A stretch of 64,000 bases of DNA from Sclerodactyla briareus (lineage: Eukaryota > Echinodermata > Holothuroidea > Dendrochirotida > Sclerodactylidae). The stretch lies in assembly GCA_026419785.1 (NCBI GenBank), contig JAODTK010002677.1, forward strand, positions 107,002 through 171,001, given 5' to 3'. A program made the translations under genes and the position numbers. This document shows, in pieces, positions 1 through 12,600 of this stretch; the stretch's first letter is position 1, and the number at the start of each line of letters is the position of its first letter. Below the pieces are notes generated by a model. The model was not told the DNA's origin. It made no database searches and worked only from the letters and a program-made list of their open reading frames with translations.

Positions 1-2330
1 TCCGATGGTGTCACCTGCGCAATTTACGAGGATGTACTGTCTGACGTGAGCACCAAAAGCAAGAAGCGTAGATATGTTTGCGTAAGAACGTTACGGAGCC
101 TAACTCAAGGGGTATGTCGGGCGAGTAGTTATCTCCAAACCCCAAATTTGACACTAGCGGAACAGAGCGAATATGACAGGGACAGGATCTCTCTTCTCCG
201 ACCTCCCTGGTAAGGCGCAGTGTTCGGCAGCAGCAGGCGTCCCGTTATTTGAAGATCCGAAAAAGAAAGTATTTGTCAAACAACCATGTTCGCGTCAAAA
301 ATAGTGGAAAAAGGAAAGATGGGGCACGTGCAGTGAAACCGATTAGCTGCTGGACGATGGGTCGTGCTGTCGGGTAGCAATATCAATTAATTGTCCAACT
401 GTTCCTGAGACAATTAATGTTTCTGGGGTACATCTGCTGCTTTGTGGGGAGGGAACGAGATTTCACTCCCGACATCTATATGGAGGTGGTTTATTCAAGT
501 AAGAACGTCCGAACCTTTCATGAAATCATGTCACTTTGGCCGTTTTAAAATCATGGAAGAAATAGGCCCCTCACGACTGTCCTGTCCGAAAATTGAGTCG
601 AAAATCCATGCTAAAAAATGAGGTCATGGTACATAGATTTGCACATCGTTGGAATGGTAGACTCTATGCTTTACAGCAGTGTATGCGCTATTCAAGTAAA
701 CTTCTAGGCCCCCTGGATGGCTAGATGGACCCAATTTATGTGTAAGTCAATAGGGAAATTATACGCGTGTGCCCACCTAAAAAAATTTTGAAAAATTTTT
801 GCTTCCTGACTGACTTATGGGTGGGACTAGTGAGCCGTGTGGCGTCAATGTTGTGAGTGCGCAATCGAACATATTCCTTACTAATCACGAAATGATTCTA
901 TGTCTGCAGAAAACATCACTCAACTTACTGATCTAATTGTTCTGACACTCAAACCTAGATTTCGCATACGTTTAATTTCCAACTGCCGCTTCAGTATTTT
1001 GCGGCGGTGCCACACAACCGCTATTCGATGCGCATAAGTAAAACCCATTGACTTTCAGTTCTGATCCAGTTGCACCAGTCTTGGATAAATTATCATTTCA
1101 ATAATGCTAGCCGATTAAGAATGACTTCACCGTTATCTGTAAATATTAATCCATTTATTGAGTCCCTACTTGGTATGTGGGTTCTCCATAAGTACATGAA
1201 CCCTAATTTGTTTTCCTATGTCATCTGGATCGACATAAGTCCGCAGTGACAAATGCGCGACCCATCCAAATTCCTTTCGCCCCATTGTTTGTTGGGTCGC
1301 ACCCCCAGGTTGCCGACCGCGCTCTTAGACGTCAAGGAATCCCTTTCTATTTATAAGTTTTCACTGATATCAAGATCGTCTGCGGACAATGTTACCCTTA
1401 CACGTTGTAGTTATGTACTTTTCCGCCCGCGTACATCATTTTTTTTCATTGCATGATATTCGACGCTTTGAGATTCGGGCGAAAGCTACACGGGCGAAGA
1501 AACGAAGGTGATGTACTTTGACAGATACTTAGTTGCCACCCTTTATATCATTCGATAAACAACTTCCTTGTAACCTGGCAGAGTGGGAGAAGAAGGACAT
1601 ATTGGCTATGACGTCAAAATCCCAGTGGGACCCGAATACCATCGGCTGACAATTGGTTTCGTCGGGGAATGGTCATAGTTGGGTGAGTTATCACAATCGA
1701 ACCTTAAAATACCTGCGATCCTCCAAACGTATGGCCAGCAAGTTCACGTATGCGTTTAGTTACTGTCTAATGGGCCTTTTGTACCTTTTGGTATACAGTT
1801 CTGACTCCGCAAATCATTGTGTCATTCAGCAGGAAGTTACCCACGAGAGGAACTTCGCCTGATTTGTTGAAATTTATATCACATCGTCAATTGCTAAACT
1901 GCAGATCCGTTAGAAACATGTTCCCGACACTGTTCCATTTCCGAATTTGTTCCTGGTGAAAATAGCAGCAATAACATCCTCCTTACCGTCAGTTTACGAT
2001 TAGACATTTTTAATCAAGTTTTGGTAGAGTGTTCGGATACAGTTGCCTGTTTGTAGGAAGGTTGTAGTGACCCTCGTGACATAACCAATTCATATGTCCT
2101 CGGAAGGGAGCCCGATCAATCATCATTCTGTATCTGTTCGCTGCCTCGTTCATTCATTCCCCCCTATTCAACACCAGGCGACGGAGGTGAGCATTTTTTT
2201 TTCTATCTAGACCGGACGGGTCCTGAATTGATCCAGTAATTTCATTTGTTGGGAAGGGGATCGGGGGCTTGATCCGCTGTGTGGCTGGGTGTTGGGGAAA
2301 GCAGTTTCGCTGGGTTTATGGCCACTGTGT
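1..2330. other. No gene recognised
   Basis: I see no exon with a recognisable domain, no tRNA and no clear repeat here. Short open frames (for example near 1253-1456 and 1653-1862) have no homology I recognise and no convincing splice context. The stretch is probably intergenic or an intron of the receptor gene whose exons start at 9523. Confidence 0.5.
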
Positions 2331-2332
2331 TT

Positions 2333-2428
2333 ATGTTGTATGTATGTATGTATGTATGTATGTATGTAGTATGATGTATGTATGTATGTATGTATGGTAA
2401 GATGTATGTATGTATTATGTATGTAGTC
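2333..2428. repeat. (TATG)n microsatellite
   Basis: Imperfect TATG tetranucleotide run, interrupted by short TAGTATGA and GGTAAGA variants. It is followed at 2465-2494 by a poly-C tract inside a CCCCTCC-rich stretch. Confidence 0.9.
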
Positions 2429-3989
2429 CCCCCTTGGTATGTTGTATTGGATCGAGGCCGGCGCCCCTCCCCTCCACCCCCCCCCCCCCCCCCACACGGC
2501 TTTCAGGGAAACAATCATGGGGTGAGTATTTCGGTTTGATCCGCCACATACCGCTATATGCATGAGTGGAACTCAATTCGCATAAATTTAATGTTGACAT
2601 CCCTTGCTGAAAGATGACCGGATCTGCTCTCATGAAGCGCCGAATCAGGCTGAAATAGGAACAACACATCCGTTTAGCCCAAGTACCCACTCGGAACCCA
2701 TTTATCAGTCGCTGTTTTCTACATAATCCGCGTCCTTAATACGATCCGCATCAGCCGGCGATGGTGCTCCGCTTAGATGGCCCCTTTTTTTTACCCCCCC
2801 GCCCCCTCCCCGCCCAATAATTAGGCCGTACAGTCAGGTAGCATTAAAAACAAAGTGAGGACAGCACCATTGTCCCAGGCATCCGGTGCAGTGCCTAATC
2901 ATGTTGAGATCGATGAAGTCGAGTAGCGCCACTCGGGCGAAGAATGGGATAAATGAGAGAGCAAAAGTGAGATGTTCACCCAATATATTTACTGAGTGCC
3001 CACAAAAAATGTGGTTTATTCGTAACTTCATGGAATGTAGCACTTTTTGAGCATTGCGTATTTTATCGTGTAAGTAGTGACAATCCCACCATTCCAATGT
3101 CTATCGCCCCACCGCTGCTGTCTGTCAGACTCTCAGATATGAAATCAACGACCATTCGAAATATTTAGCCCAGTGGCGGTCCGCCAAGAGTGGGGGGGGG
3201 GGGACCACATGCCCCTCGAAAACTATGGCCCCCTCCCGTGTGCCCCCCCCCCTAAATGAGATGAGTGATTTTCCGGAGAATTATTCTGTGTCAGTAGGCT
3301 ATTCGACGACCATTTGATATAGCCCTGGCCAATTGTTGTTTTTTATGACAAGGAAGGCCGTAATTTGTGGCCAAATTTGCCGCAATGCACTAAAAAGTGT
3401 AACAAGTTCGTACTCCGCGCGTGTTACTAGTGGTGGAATTTGTCCCGTTGCTCTCCCGTTTCCCGCTATCTTGTACGCGTAAATTTTCATGCTCATTGGC
3501 CACCTAGCTTATACATATCTGTGAGGTTGACATATATCAACAAATTCTCATTGAACTTGAAAACTACAAGCAACCTCTTTTGGATTACTAAACCCTTCAG
3601 CCTCTTGTCTTTTTTTCTCTCTCAACCACGCTCAATTTCGACTGCAGTAAAGCTATCACACTGCTTGGATTTTCAACGCGTGTTTTCTCAGGGGAACTAC
3701 TACTCGGAAGTTCCCTGCTCTCTATGGCATAACGTTTTCATCATGATTGGCAGATTGGGACAGTAGAGCTAAAGCTGGCAAAATGTCCTGATTTTTGTTG
3801 GGATCCTGATTTTTCTCAGATGTGCTCTGGAAAAATTGCGCCGCTTTCTCGCGCATTGGTGGATAGTAGTATGGCGCACAATTGGTGTCATCTGGGCTAT
3901 AAGTTCAAGTCGGGGCAACGATAGGACCAGGCCCGACAAAATGTCCCAAATTTTCCACCGATTACAAATTTGTGATCATGAAATTGCCA

Positions 3990-4250
3990 TGTGTGGAGCT
4001 TATACGTGCGCCTGAACGCCGGGAAAGGCCATTTCCAGCCATCTGGGGCTTGCACAATGAAAAACAAATCTCGTGTACGCTCCGCGCTAACGATGGGCGC
4101 CCGCTCGATAGTAATCTTGTGCCACCTGAAAAATATCTGTTCCGTACCCCCCAAGACGAGAAGTCTGTCGGCGCCACTGCTCCAGCTACCCCCCCCCCCC
4201 CCCTCCTCCAGCGCCGTCCTCTGAAAACCACCTAACTACGCCACTGACGT
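3990..4250 (+). repeat. Dispersed MITE/SINE-like element, copy 1
   Basis: Shares with copies at 4735, 7555, 26600 and (weakly) 53140 the order: a GGCCATTTCC word, then a word of the type GTACGCTCCGCGCYAACGAT, then GGCGC, an ATAGTA word and a C-rich tract. It ends near 4246 in the reverse complement of GTGGCGTAG, a word also seen at 42287. No coding capacity is apparent. The family is defined only by comparing copies inside this window. Confidence 0.5.
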
Positions 4251-4734
4251 CAATACCGAAAGTATTCTTTCCTGCAATCTAGTGACCTATTTCTCTCGAA
4301 GCGTCCTCAAAGATTCGTGCCCAGCATGGCGTCTCCCCCCTCACCTCCCCCATGACCCAAGTGGGGAATCATGATTTTTTAATAAAAAACTGAGTTTGCG
4401 CTCATAGCATTTTTGCAGCTGTTGGTTACATATTCAGCAGCAAGCGTCCAGGGGCCATAATTGTATTTATTCGCTGATAGGGAAGGTTAGGCCATCTAGA
4501 GGGCCCACTTCCCTTTAGTTCCGACCTCGACCACCCCCCCCCAAGATAATTTCCTCGGTACGCGCCTGTGCCCAGCGGTTGAGATCCTTGTAGCTTGTAG
4601 ATACCAGGCAAATTATAGCCTCCATTTCACACGGGTGATACTAATTCACATACTGTCCCTTTGCTGATCAGATATTAATGGCTAAATATTATTGATTGAC
4701 AACACTTTCTTACGGAAATTGCACATTCCAGATT

Positions 4735-4875
4735 TTTTTGCACTTAGGCCCGCAAGGGCCATTTCCGGAGTCTAGGAGGTATAAAAAGCTACATTTTTCA
4801 GAGTGCGCTACGCGTAACCGATTGTTGGCGCTCCGCTCAGATAGTAAATTGCAGTCCACCCCCCCCCCCCCCACC
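4735..4875 (+). repeat. Dispersed MITE/SINE-like element, copy 2
   Basis: Same block order as the copy at 3990: GGGCCATTTCCGG, then GTGCGCTACGCGTAACCGAT, then TTGGCGCTCCGCTCAGATAG, then a poly-C tract at 4858-4872. A shorter related word, GGCGATGGTGCTCCGCTTAGA, lies near 2757. Confidence 0.45.
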
Positions 4876-5769
4876 TTACTGGTTGATTTGAGAAAATATG
4901 ACTGCATGAGGCATTTTTGAGAAAGCAAACAAAGGGGATTCGGACCGTATTTGTGCTGATTTGAATATCTTGTTTGTGTTTTCTACATCGTCTAATTAGG
5001 TCCGTAATTGAGGTCAACGATCAATTAGTGCAATTTCCCTTTTTCCACAAGAAATGATTCTTTATTTTACCTCTTTAAAAACCCCGGTGTGAATAAATTT
5101 GCATTAGCTCTTATAATAAACCCACACATTCTATTCAAATATCGAAATTAATGCATAGGGAGCGCCTCTGCAAACCTGGGGGCAGGAGGGGGGTTGGTGG
5201 ATGAGAGGACTTCCTCACTTTGCGAGATTTTCAAAATGACCTACCCTCTGAAATTGGCCAAAAATCCATTTGAGCGAGAGGTTTCTGAAACAGATATGGT
5301 GAGGCCCACTTTTGTCCCTACTCAATTCTCGAACTCCCCCTCCCCACTTTTCGAAGGCTGGCGCTGCCTCTGAGTTTGAAGTTGAACAATCTCAATTCAC
5401 ATTGCAGCTCTCCTATGTCTCCATGTGATGAAGTTTTGTTACCTGCTTTTCCATCTAATGCATCTTTGAGCAAGCGTTTCTGGTAATGAATATCCCCGCA
5501 ACACTGGAAGTGTTTCGGTATATTATGTTTTGGGGTTTAATCCGCCGCCCCACCACCTCCGCCGCAGCCGTCACCACACCACCGCCGCCGGAAACTTCAG
5601 CCGTTAGTGCAATAACCCTTTAATGCTTCATCCGATTGATCTAACTTGGTACACAAAAAACAAAAATAGTCCGTCCTGGTGAAATTTCGGATGAGTTCGA
5701 AATGGGCATAACTGTATGTTGCTGCCCTCTATTTTGCATTTCCACGAAATACGAGTTAGCCAGATTTAC

Positions 5770-6075
5770 AGAAACTGTGGTGGGTGTGACAAAAGTTGGT
5801 CCCAAAAAACATGGACAGTGATTTCAAGTCACCAGTGGTAAAATTTATGTTGTTTTTTCCGGCGAAAATACAGAGTAAGTCCCATTCACAAAAAACTTGG
5901 TGGGTGGGATGGACGTTAGTCCCGAAAAAGATGACAGTAATTTGTCAAGGTCATAAGAGGTTAATTTTCGCGATTTTTCTAACTTGGTGGATCGAAACAA
6001 AACCGGTGGATGTGGATTGTTGTTAGTTCTGAACAGCATGAAGATCATATCAAGGTACAGGAGGTCAATTGAAAA
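5770..6075 (+). repeat. Three-copy tandem repeat, unit about 110-120 bp
   Basis: Three diverged units begin with GGTGGGTGTGACAAAAGTTG (near 5779), GGTGGGTGGGATGGACGTTAG (near 5901) and GGTGGATGTGGATTGTTGTTAG (near 6004). Each continues with a word of the type TCCCGAAAAAGATGACAGT and then a TCAAGGTCA-like word. The block lies downstream of a (CCGCCA)-rich patch at 5540-5592 and before a poly-T tract at 6217-6240. Confidence 0.6.
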
Positions 6076-6339
6076 CCAAAACAAAAATAAAAATGAACAA
6101 CAGGTAGGGCATTCGAAGTCACTGGAATCAAATGACATAATTCAATGTGCTCCCTCCTAAACGAGGTTCAAAACTGATGTTCTGCGGGGATATATACGTC
6201 GGGCGTTCAAACCGTATTTTTTTTTTTTTTTCTTTTTTTTTGCATCGCACATTCTAGGACTCACTGCAATTTGCATGCCTCTGTACCTTTGAAGTTCCAC
6301 TTCTTGCAAGAACACCGATCATCACCCAACCCTTCGTAC

Positions 6340-6840
6340 GTTACATGACACAATGTCCTGCATCCCTGGTTGGACCCGGGTCCATCGTGAAGGGATGAAT
6401 GGCCTCTCATCCACACTAGCTTTAGTATTTAGAACCCTGGTGTGTGAAACTTGTCAATCCGCATCACTTGATGGTGGAATCGAGTCCCGAAAAAACAAAA
6501 CACAAAAAAAATGCTATCACATCGTGAACCGCTTCGCCCAGGCTTCGTCACAAATCTGGGACTGAGGACTAGTAGATGTGACAGATGAATTTTCTCGGCA
6601 TCCTTGTTACCCTCCTCTGACAGAGCTGAAGACTTTCCAAGATCCTTCATTCGATGACGGTGGCAGTGAATCCAACCCATGCGACTTCTTTGAGTGTCCA
6701 AATAAGTATACACCGTATCACATCCCGCGATGGCATGGAATGTCAGCATGGTTTGATAGACTCCGTCACTGGGGTCCGAGCTTATCCCTAATAGTGTGAA
6801 TTGGAACATATCTTGGTTCCACAGCGTACCAGTCTAGACA
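6340..6840 (-). pseudogene. Fragment of multicopy HAxxGCD-motif protein family
   Basis: Reading the minus strand across several frames gives, in order: RYVPIHTIRDKLG, then TFHAIAGCDTV, YLFGHSKKS, GSWKVFSS, then KFICHIYTSPQSQICDEAWAKRF, split as KFICHIYTSP and QSQICDEAWAKRF, then DSIPPSSDA and FIPSRWTRVQPGM. I recall this block order (a His-Ala-x-x-Gly-Cys-Asp core, a Lys-rich word, a CxxYG-like word, an LPP-x-x-DAL word and PSP..GW) from large families of uncharacterised proteins in cnidarian, mollusc, echinoderm and fish genomes. I cannot name a function. At least three frame changes and no start or flanking exon make this a dead or partial copy. The frame shifts may partly be assembly error. 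Confidence 0.55.
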
Positions 6841-7234
6841 CAAAGCTCCAGTGTGAAAAGGACCTACCGATAGATTCGTTTTTTAAACCTTATTTGAACA
6901 CATTCACAATATCCGCTGACCTTACAGAAATAGGAAGGCTTTTGCCTAAAGCGAGCAGCAGCATGAGAGAAAAAGATATTTTACCATAGTCTGGCGAGAT
7001 TAACAGGAGATCACGTAGAAGTTTCGTAATGAACAAAGAGAACTGCCAGGGTCATACTTAGTCAACTTGTCGCTGAATATACTCAGGACAGTTATTGACG
7101 TTGTCGGGAATGTTTTTCTTGCTCTAAGGTGGAATCATTTATACCGAGATTGTCGCCCGAAAAATGGACGAACCAAATTTGTAAGCGGGGGTGTCACATG
7201 CATGTTCACTTAGTCCTATCCATATCCACACACC

Positions 7235-7352
7235 ACACACACATATATATATATATATATATCTATATATATATATATATAGATATATTATATATATATA
7301 TATATATATCTATATATATATAGATATATATATATATATATATATATATATC

Positions 7353-7395
<43 letters not shown>

Positions 7396-7430
7396 TGTGT
7401 GTGTGTGTGTTGTGTGTGAATATGTATGTG
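7235..7430. repeat. (AT)n / (GT)n compound microsatellite
   Basis: Long alternating AT tract with occasional C or G interruptions (TATATCTATATA, TAGATATA), passing at about 7372 into a (GT)n tract with TGTTGTG breaks. The open frames crossing it are artefacts. Confidence 0.95.
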
Positions 7431-7554
7431 AAGAAGGGAAACTCAACCCTAACATTTAGATTCAATATATCCTAGTAAGAGTGGTCTAGATCATTGATTG
7501 TTTTCCAGTGTAATTCACCCACGAGAAGGCACTTTGTTTTTTAACTGATAGTGT

Positions 7555-7690
7555 GGGTATAAACGGTCCTTCCCACGCATTTCCGGCGTTCTGGGAGGTG
7601 TTGAAAACCAACCAATTTTCTTGTACGCTCCGCGCCAACCGATGGTGGCGCTCTGCCCACATAGTGGCCGTGCTACCCGGGTTGACAAAT
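7555..7690 (+). repeat. Dispersed MITE/SINE-like element, copy 3
   Basis: Contains CGCATTTCCGGCGTTCTGGG, then TTCTTGTACGCTCCGCGCC followed by AACCGATGGTGGCGCTCTGC and CCACATAGTGG. The order and strand match the copies at 3990 and 4735. A G tract lies downstream at 7792-7803. Confidence 0.5.
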
Positions 7691-7699
7691 CCTTCATAC

Positions 7700-8600
7700 G
7701 CCCTGGTATATGCGTATTAGTTTGAACTGGCTACTGAACACTAGCCTTGTGCAAGTCTCTATTGTGTATGTGACATCGACTTTTTTTTCTGGGGGGGGGG
7801 GGGTTACATGTCGACCCGGTATTAGCAGAATATCACATTCATCGGTGCCTGTTTTTGCTCCCCTAGGACTTTGACGGAGTCGTTTCCTGTGTAATGTTTA
7901 TACCAAGTCTATATGGGATTGATCCAACAACGCATTAGAATCGCCCAAATCTTCCATACGTATATGACTGCCTGAAGTATGGCAAAGAAGCAAGGTTTAT
8001 ACGTATCCCTACTTTGTGGAATGCAGACTTTGATGTTTTGTGTTGTTTGTGTGTTTCAGCGCATAGACGCCTATGAATGTTTTTGTACTATAAGAAAGCA
8101 TTACCGTTATTATCATTATTAAAATAATATTATTATTATTAACAGCATTGCAACATAACCAAAATTGATAACAAATTTGTATTTCTTTCAACAATATCAC
8201 AGATTTATATCAATTTCAATTTCTTGTGATTCTCAAAATTCACAAGCAGAAATTCTTATTTGAGGCCGACAAAGGGAACTAAGATTTTTTCACAACGGTG
8301 GAGAGTATTTGAATAACTAAAAATGAAAAGTAAATTATTCATACAACACTCAAAGGAGGACATTTCAGTTAGCTCTACTGGGTTTATTCAATCATGTAAC
8401 ATCGAACAATCCAATTACAGATAGATCTATTTAAAGGCTGACATGCTGAGAATTATAGGTGAAAATTAGATCAAGCGATCAACTACATACACCAGGGAGA
8501 TATGTTAGGCAATTTTATGGAACAAATAATAGGAATACCATGGAGAAATTATAAAAGTAGTATATTTTAATATGAAAGTCGTTCCGTGTAACATAGGCAT
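7700..8600. other. No gene recognised
   Basis: AT-rich sequence with a short ATT/TTA-rich patch at 8108-8145. No splice-flanked open frame with recognisable protein similarity was found. Confidence 0.5.
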
Positions 8601-8604
8601 AGAA

Positions 8605-8765
8605 CCTTTGATTCAATCCCCATGAGGTTGCGCCAGCGCGCCCCTCGAAGGATTCAGTCTCTATGAGGGTTGCGCCAGCGCGCCCCTCGAAGGATTCAGT
8701 CTCTATGAGGGTTGCGCCAGTACGCCCTTCGAGGGATTCAATCCCTATGAGAGTTGAGCCTCCCT
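8605..8765 (+). repeat. Minisatellite, unit about 42 bp, near four copies
   Basis: Units repeat GGATTCAGTCTCTATGAGG followed by GTTGCGCCAGCGCGCCCCTCGAA, starting near 8609, 8650, 8693 and 8736. The middle two are nearly identical, and the first and last are diverged. One frame reads MRVAPARPSKDSVS repeatedly, but no splice or start context supports translation. Confidence 0.8.
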
Positions 8766-9349
8766 CAAAACTTTTATTTTACAACATAAATCACAAAATT
8801 GTGACCGTGCAAATAAAATTATGTTTTTCTCAACTGAATAATCAGATTTTAATGTCCATGGGTTGGAACTTGAATATTTGAGGTTATTCCATATTTATGT
8901 ATGGTCCCGTTACTATGGTGTAGGGTGTCGGGTGTAATATTGTTGACTTGCTCTTTTTCGAATCATATCTCTAATAAAATGGGTCAAGGCTGAAGTAATG
9001 TTCACTTATGAGCTTGCAGGAAGGAAATACAAGGTAGTAATTTTCTGTTAATGAAAGACAAGAATGGAATACAGTTGTAATAATGGTTATTTACACATGT
9101 ACTTGAAGGGAACAGTAAACGAAAATATAGCTTTTTCAACATGAAATCATCGCTTTGCATACCTAGTTGTTTTCGTTTTTCACTTGTTAAATATCTATGT
9201 AGTTTGCCTATTTTGCCAAGTTTACTAGAAATGAGTGAACAGGGAATTTGCAATTTGTTGGTTTTGTTTTGGCAATGCTGTTTACTATCATTATTATAAT
9301 TGTTATTTGAATCATTCATCATCAATATTGTCGTTATCAATCATTCCTA

Positions 9350-9465
9350 AATATTATTATTATTATATTTATATTTTCAATGTGTTTACAAAATTAGCGT
9401 TATATTATTATTATTATTTTATTATTATTATTATTATTATATTATTATTATTATTATTATTAGTA
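9350..9465. repeat. (TTA)n microsatellite
   Basis: TTATTATTA runs with TTTTATT and ATATTATT breaks immediately upstream of the EGF exon of the receptor gene. Confidence 0.85.
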
Positions 9466-9522
9466 ACTCTCTGTCCATAGAGGCGTTTCTATAAAAAAAA
9501 TTCTTCTTCATTTCTTTGTCAG

Positions 9523-9648
9523 ATGTCCTGTGCGCTTCAAACCAATGTCCCAGTGGTGAGATGTGTTTCAAGCGAGATGGGCCTGGTAATTTAACATACA
9601 TCTGCCTATGCGAGGGTCCTCGAGACACTGGGTATAACTGCGAGTCGG
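9523..9648 (+). CDS. Exon: EGF-like domain
   Basis: Acceptor TTTCTTTGTCAG ends at 9522 and donor GTAAGG begins at 9649. The 126-bp, phase 1-1 exon encodes 42 residues with Cys spacing CxxxxxCxxxxxC, then CLC and a terminal GYNC, including LCASNQCPSGEMC and ICLCEG. This matches a single six-Cys EGF-like module without an evident calcium-binding consensus. It is extracellular and directly precedes the CUB exon. Confidence 0.8.
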
Positions 9649-12600
9649 GTAAGGAAACACCACTCATCGTAGTACCTTTACTTTACCCTCTGGCACACTT
9701 TTAGATAATGAAACATACTGATCAAAGCTCCCAAGCCCTGCTCGGGTACAAGGGTACTAAAAAGAGGGCAGTATGCCACAATTGAAAGGGGACGACAAAC
9801 CACTCACTATAATGGGGAGGGGGGTATTTATACTTGCATGACTTACTTCATGGGAATCATCGAAGCCAGCGACCGTTAAATAGGAGTGTGCAGTGGTCAT
9901 GACGAGTTTGGGTGTTTGTAGATTAGAATTACCCGTATTTCAAATGGAATGGTGAATTTCAAACGTTTCTATCTCAACATGTACCAACTGACTCAGTGTA
10001 GCGGTGGAGCCGTGAACGATATTATTTCAGACAGAACATTCTGCCTGTACCACGGTGCCTCTTAGTCTTCACAGTTCACAGCAGTTCCAAGGAAAGGAAA
10101 GTACCGGATGTTCGGTTCTGTCGTGTTACTCTATCACTCACAAATCCATCGACGGCTTGTTGCATCTCACGAACAATCGGGTCGCATCCGAGCCCGCCTT
10201 GGCGTAGGGGACGATGTCTAGAATAAGACGCGCAGCCGATTTTGAAAAGACGAAGCCCTAGTTATGGGAACGCCGTGTATTGGCGAGAAGCAAGCCCCGA
10301 AAAAGGGCAGCTAGACCCACACCAGAAGCATGACGAGTAGATATGGTGCATGACGTGATAATGTGGACATAGTTGTCCTTATTGACCTTTTTGTCATTTC
10401 CGTTTTCTCTGTTTCGGCTTTTGCCACTCGATATTCGATGTTCTTTTCCCCTCCTTCTCTATTTCGTTTTTTCTTCCTCCCTTGCCCGTTTTCCCTCTGG
10501 ATTGTTTCAAAAGGTTTCCACTCTCTCTGACTTGGTCTTATAACGCCTCCGCTCCTTTAGAGATGAATCAAACACCTCCAAATTTTTCCACGAAATCAAT
10601 GTTTCATTACAAATAACTAAATAATATTTCCTCCCGTTTTTCGTTTCAGGATCCTTTCCGCATAGTAGACGAGAAACGTGTTACGGGAGGGATTGTCAAT
10701 CCGGTAGTTTCACTTCCTCGAACTATCCGAACAACTATGAGACGAGAGATTATGTCCTGATGACGCTCTTCATCCCACATGCTGTCGCGATTCACTTTGA
10801 CTTCTCGATCCCCTTCCACATAGAAGAGGGTAAAGACGAACTTTACGTCGGAGACGGCTTAGTCATAACTTTCGAAGATATCACTGCGCCGCCCCTTAGA
10901 GATGGGTTACTCCATTTTGACGGCGAAAAGGCTACCCCGAACAATTTTACACTGGAGACGGACACGGCTTTGATCTTTTTCTCTTCTGATTCATCGACCA
11001 CATTTGCTGGGTTCAATAACAGCTGGACTTCAACAGGTACGCAAACTTACATTTCTTCATATATACAAACATACCCTACATGTATGGACAATCAAATAGA
11101 ACCGCAACGTATACCACCCCACTCGCTCCAAAAACACAACGCAAACACGTGTTGGTAGGTCAGACGAGAAGGGGCATAAATAATCAGGGCCCCCGGAGTC
11201 TCCTGAGTCTCTGTCGTATTGTGTTGAGTTATAACTCGCTATGATTGTGCCGTTAGATACATGATTTACATTACTCTCTTTAACAATTGTCCCAAAACAG
11301 TCGATTATACAGCCCCTGTGATTTCGGCTTGCCGGCGGATGAGGCGTATTTTATTACGAAGAACGAGTCGTGGAAATATCTGAACTGAGAGAACCCGATG
11401 TGTTCGACCCAGGACGGACAGGAGACATATCGGGAGGTTCTAGCACCAGGTGGGAATAGGTTCCCAGTGGGCAGTACACGAGTCAGATACAGATACTCTG
11501 ACGTGTTTGATAACGCGGCCATCTGCGAATATCACATAAATATCACAGTTGGTGAGTTTTCCATTGGCCTACAATCCTTTAAGCATCCAAGAATGTTTCG
11601 GGGTGGGGGGTGTTGGTGTGGGGGGGGGTGGGGGGGGGGTATCATAACGGGACACATGTGTTGATTAATGACATGATACCGAGATCATCGATGAAAGTCA
11701 ATTGGTATCGGAAAAATATTCAATGCACAATTTGGGTGTGGTGCCCGATGACACCTTCCCTTATGGGAGGACATTCATGGGAGGCATATGTCCGCGTCCA
11801 CTCGCTGCTTCCAATATCCAGGCCTTCTCCCGGCAGGCGGCCAGGATTGCGCCTTATCAGCTCCCACTCCCTGATTTTCCTGAGGTAGGCAAACCATGTA
11901 CCAACAATGTTGGGTATACCACCTGGGTAATTTGTTTTTACCCAACCCGGGTAAACGTTTACTAAAAAATGGGTAAAGTATTACCCATACTGAATAAAAT
12001 AAATTGCCCTGGTGGTATTTGTGCCCAACATGTGTTTTGGAGTGTAGGAACCGGAGTGAACGCAAACCACACTGTAAAGGCTCATTCACACGATCCGATT
12101 TTTTCACCCGACTTTTCGTGCCACTCATACGCGCTCGAGTCTTATTCGTGGACTAGTTGCGCGCGCAAGACAATTCGTCCTTGGTGTCCAATCAAACACG
12201 AGCGCGTACGAGCTTTACAAAAAGTCGGGTGAAATAATCGCATCGTGTAAATGAGCCTTAACAATAGTCTAGTCAAATATTTGACTGGTTACATCTTATA
12301 AGTGTTCTATCTGTTTGATTGGAACATGTTTGGAGTACATGGCTAACAGGCCGTCCAGGTTTGTATTATAATGATGATTTTTTTGAGCGCAACATAATGT
12401 AACTAGGCATGGCCCCACGTAGTGTGCCTACTGTGATATTACTTTTCCCGGTAATGCCTTTTTCAGTGAACTGAGCGTATCTAAACCGGAACATTCCTTG
12501 CACGCTTAGCTTCGCGTAAATTGACGATCCGCTGAATCATTCACATATATTCAATAACGTCGAACATTACAGTATGCCAAATGATAACCACCAAAAGAAT

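Noticed and set aside
7129..7475. Open frames through the AT/GT tract (IYIYIY repeats)
   Set aside because: Pure microsatellite translation; the same applies to 58078-58334.
8663..8881. Peptide repeat MRVAPARPSKDS as a repeat protein
   Set aside because: The frame is a by-product of a 42-bp minisatellite with no start, splice or flanking coding evidence.
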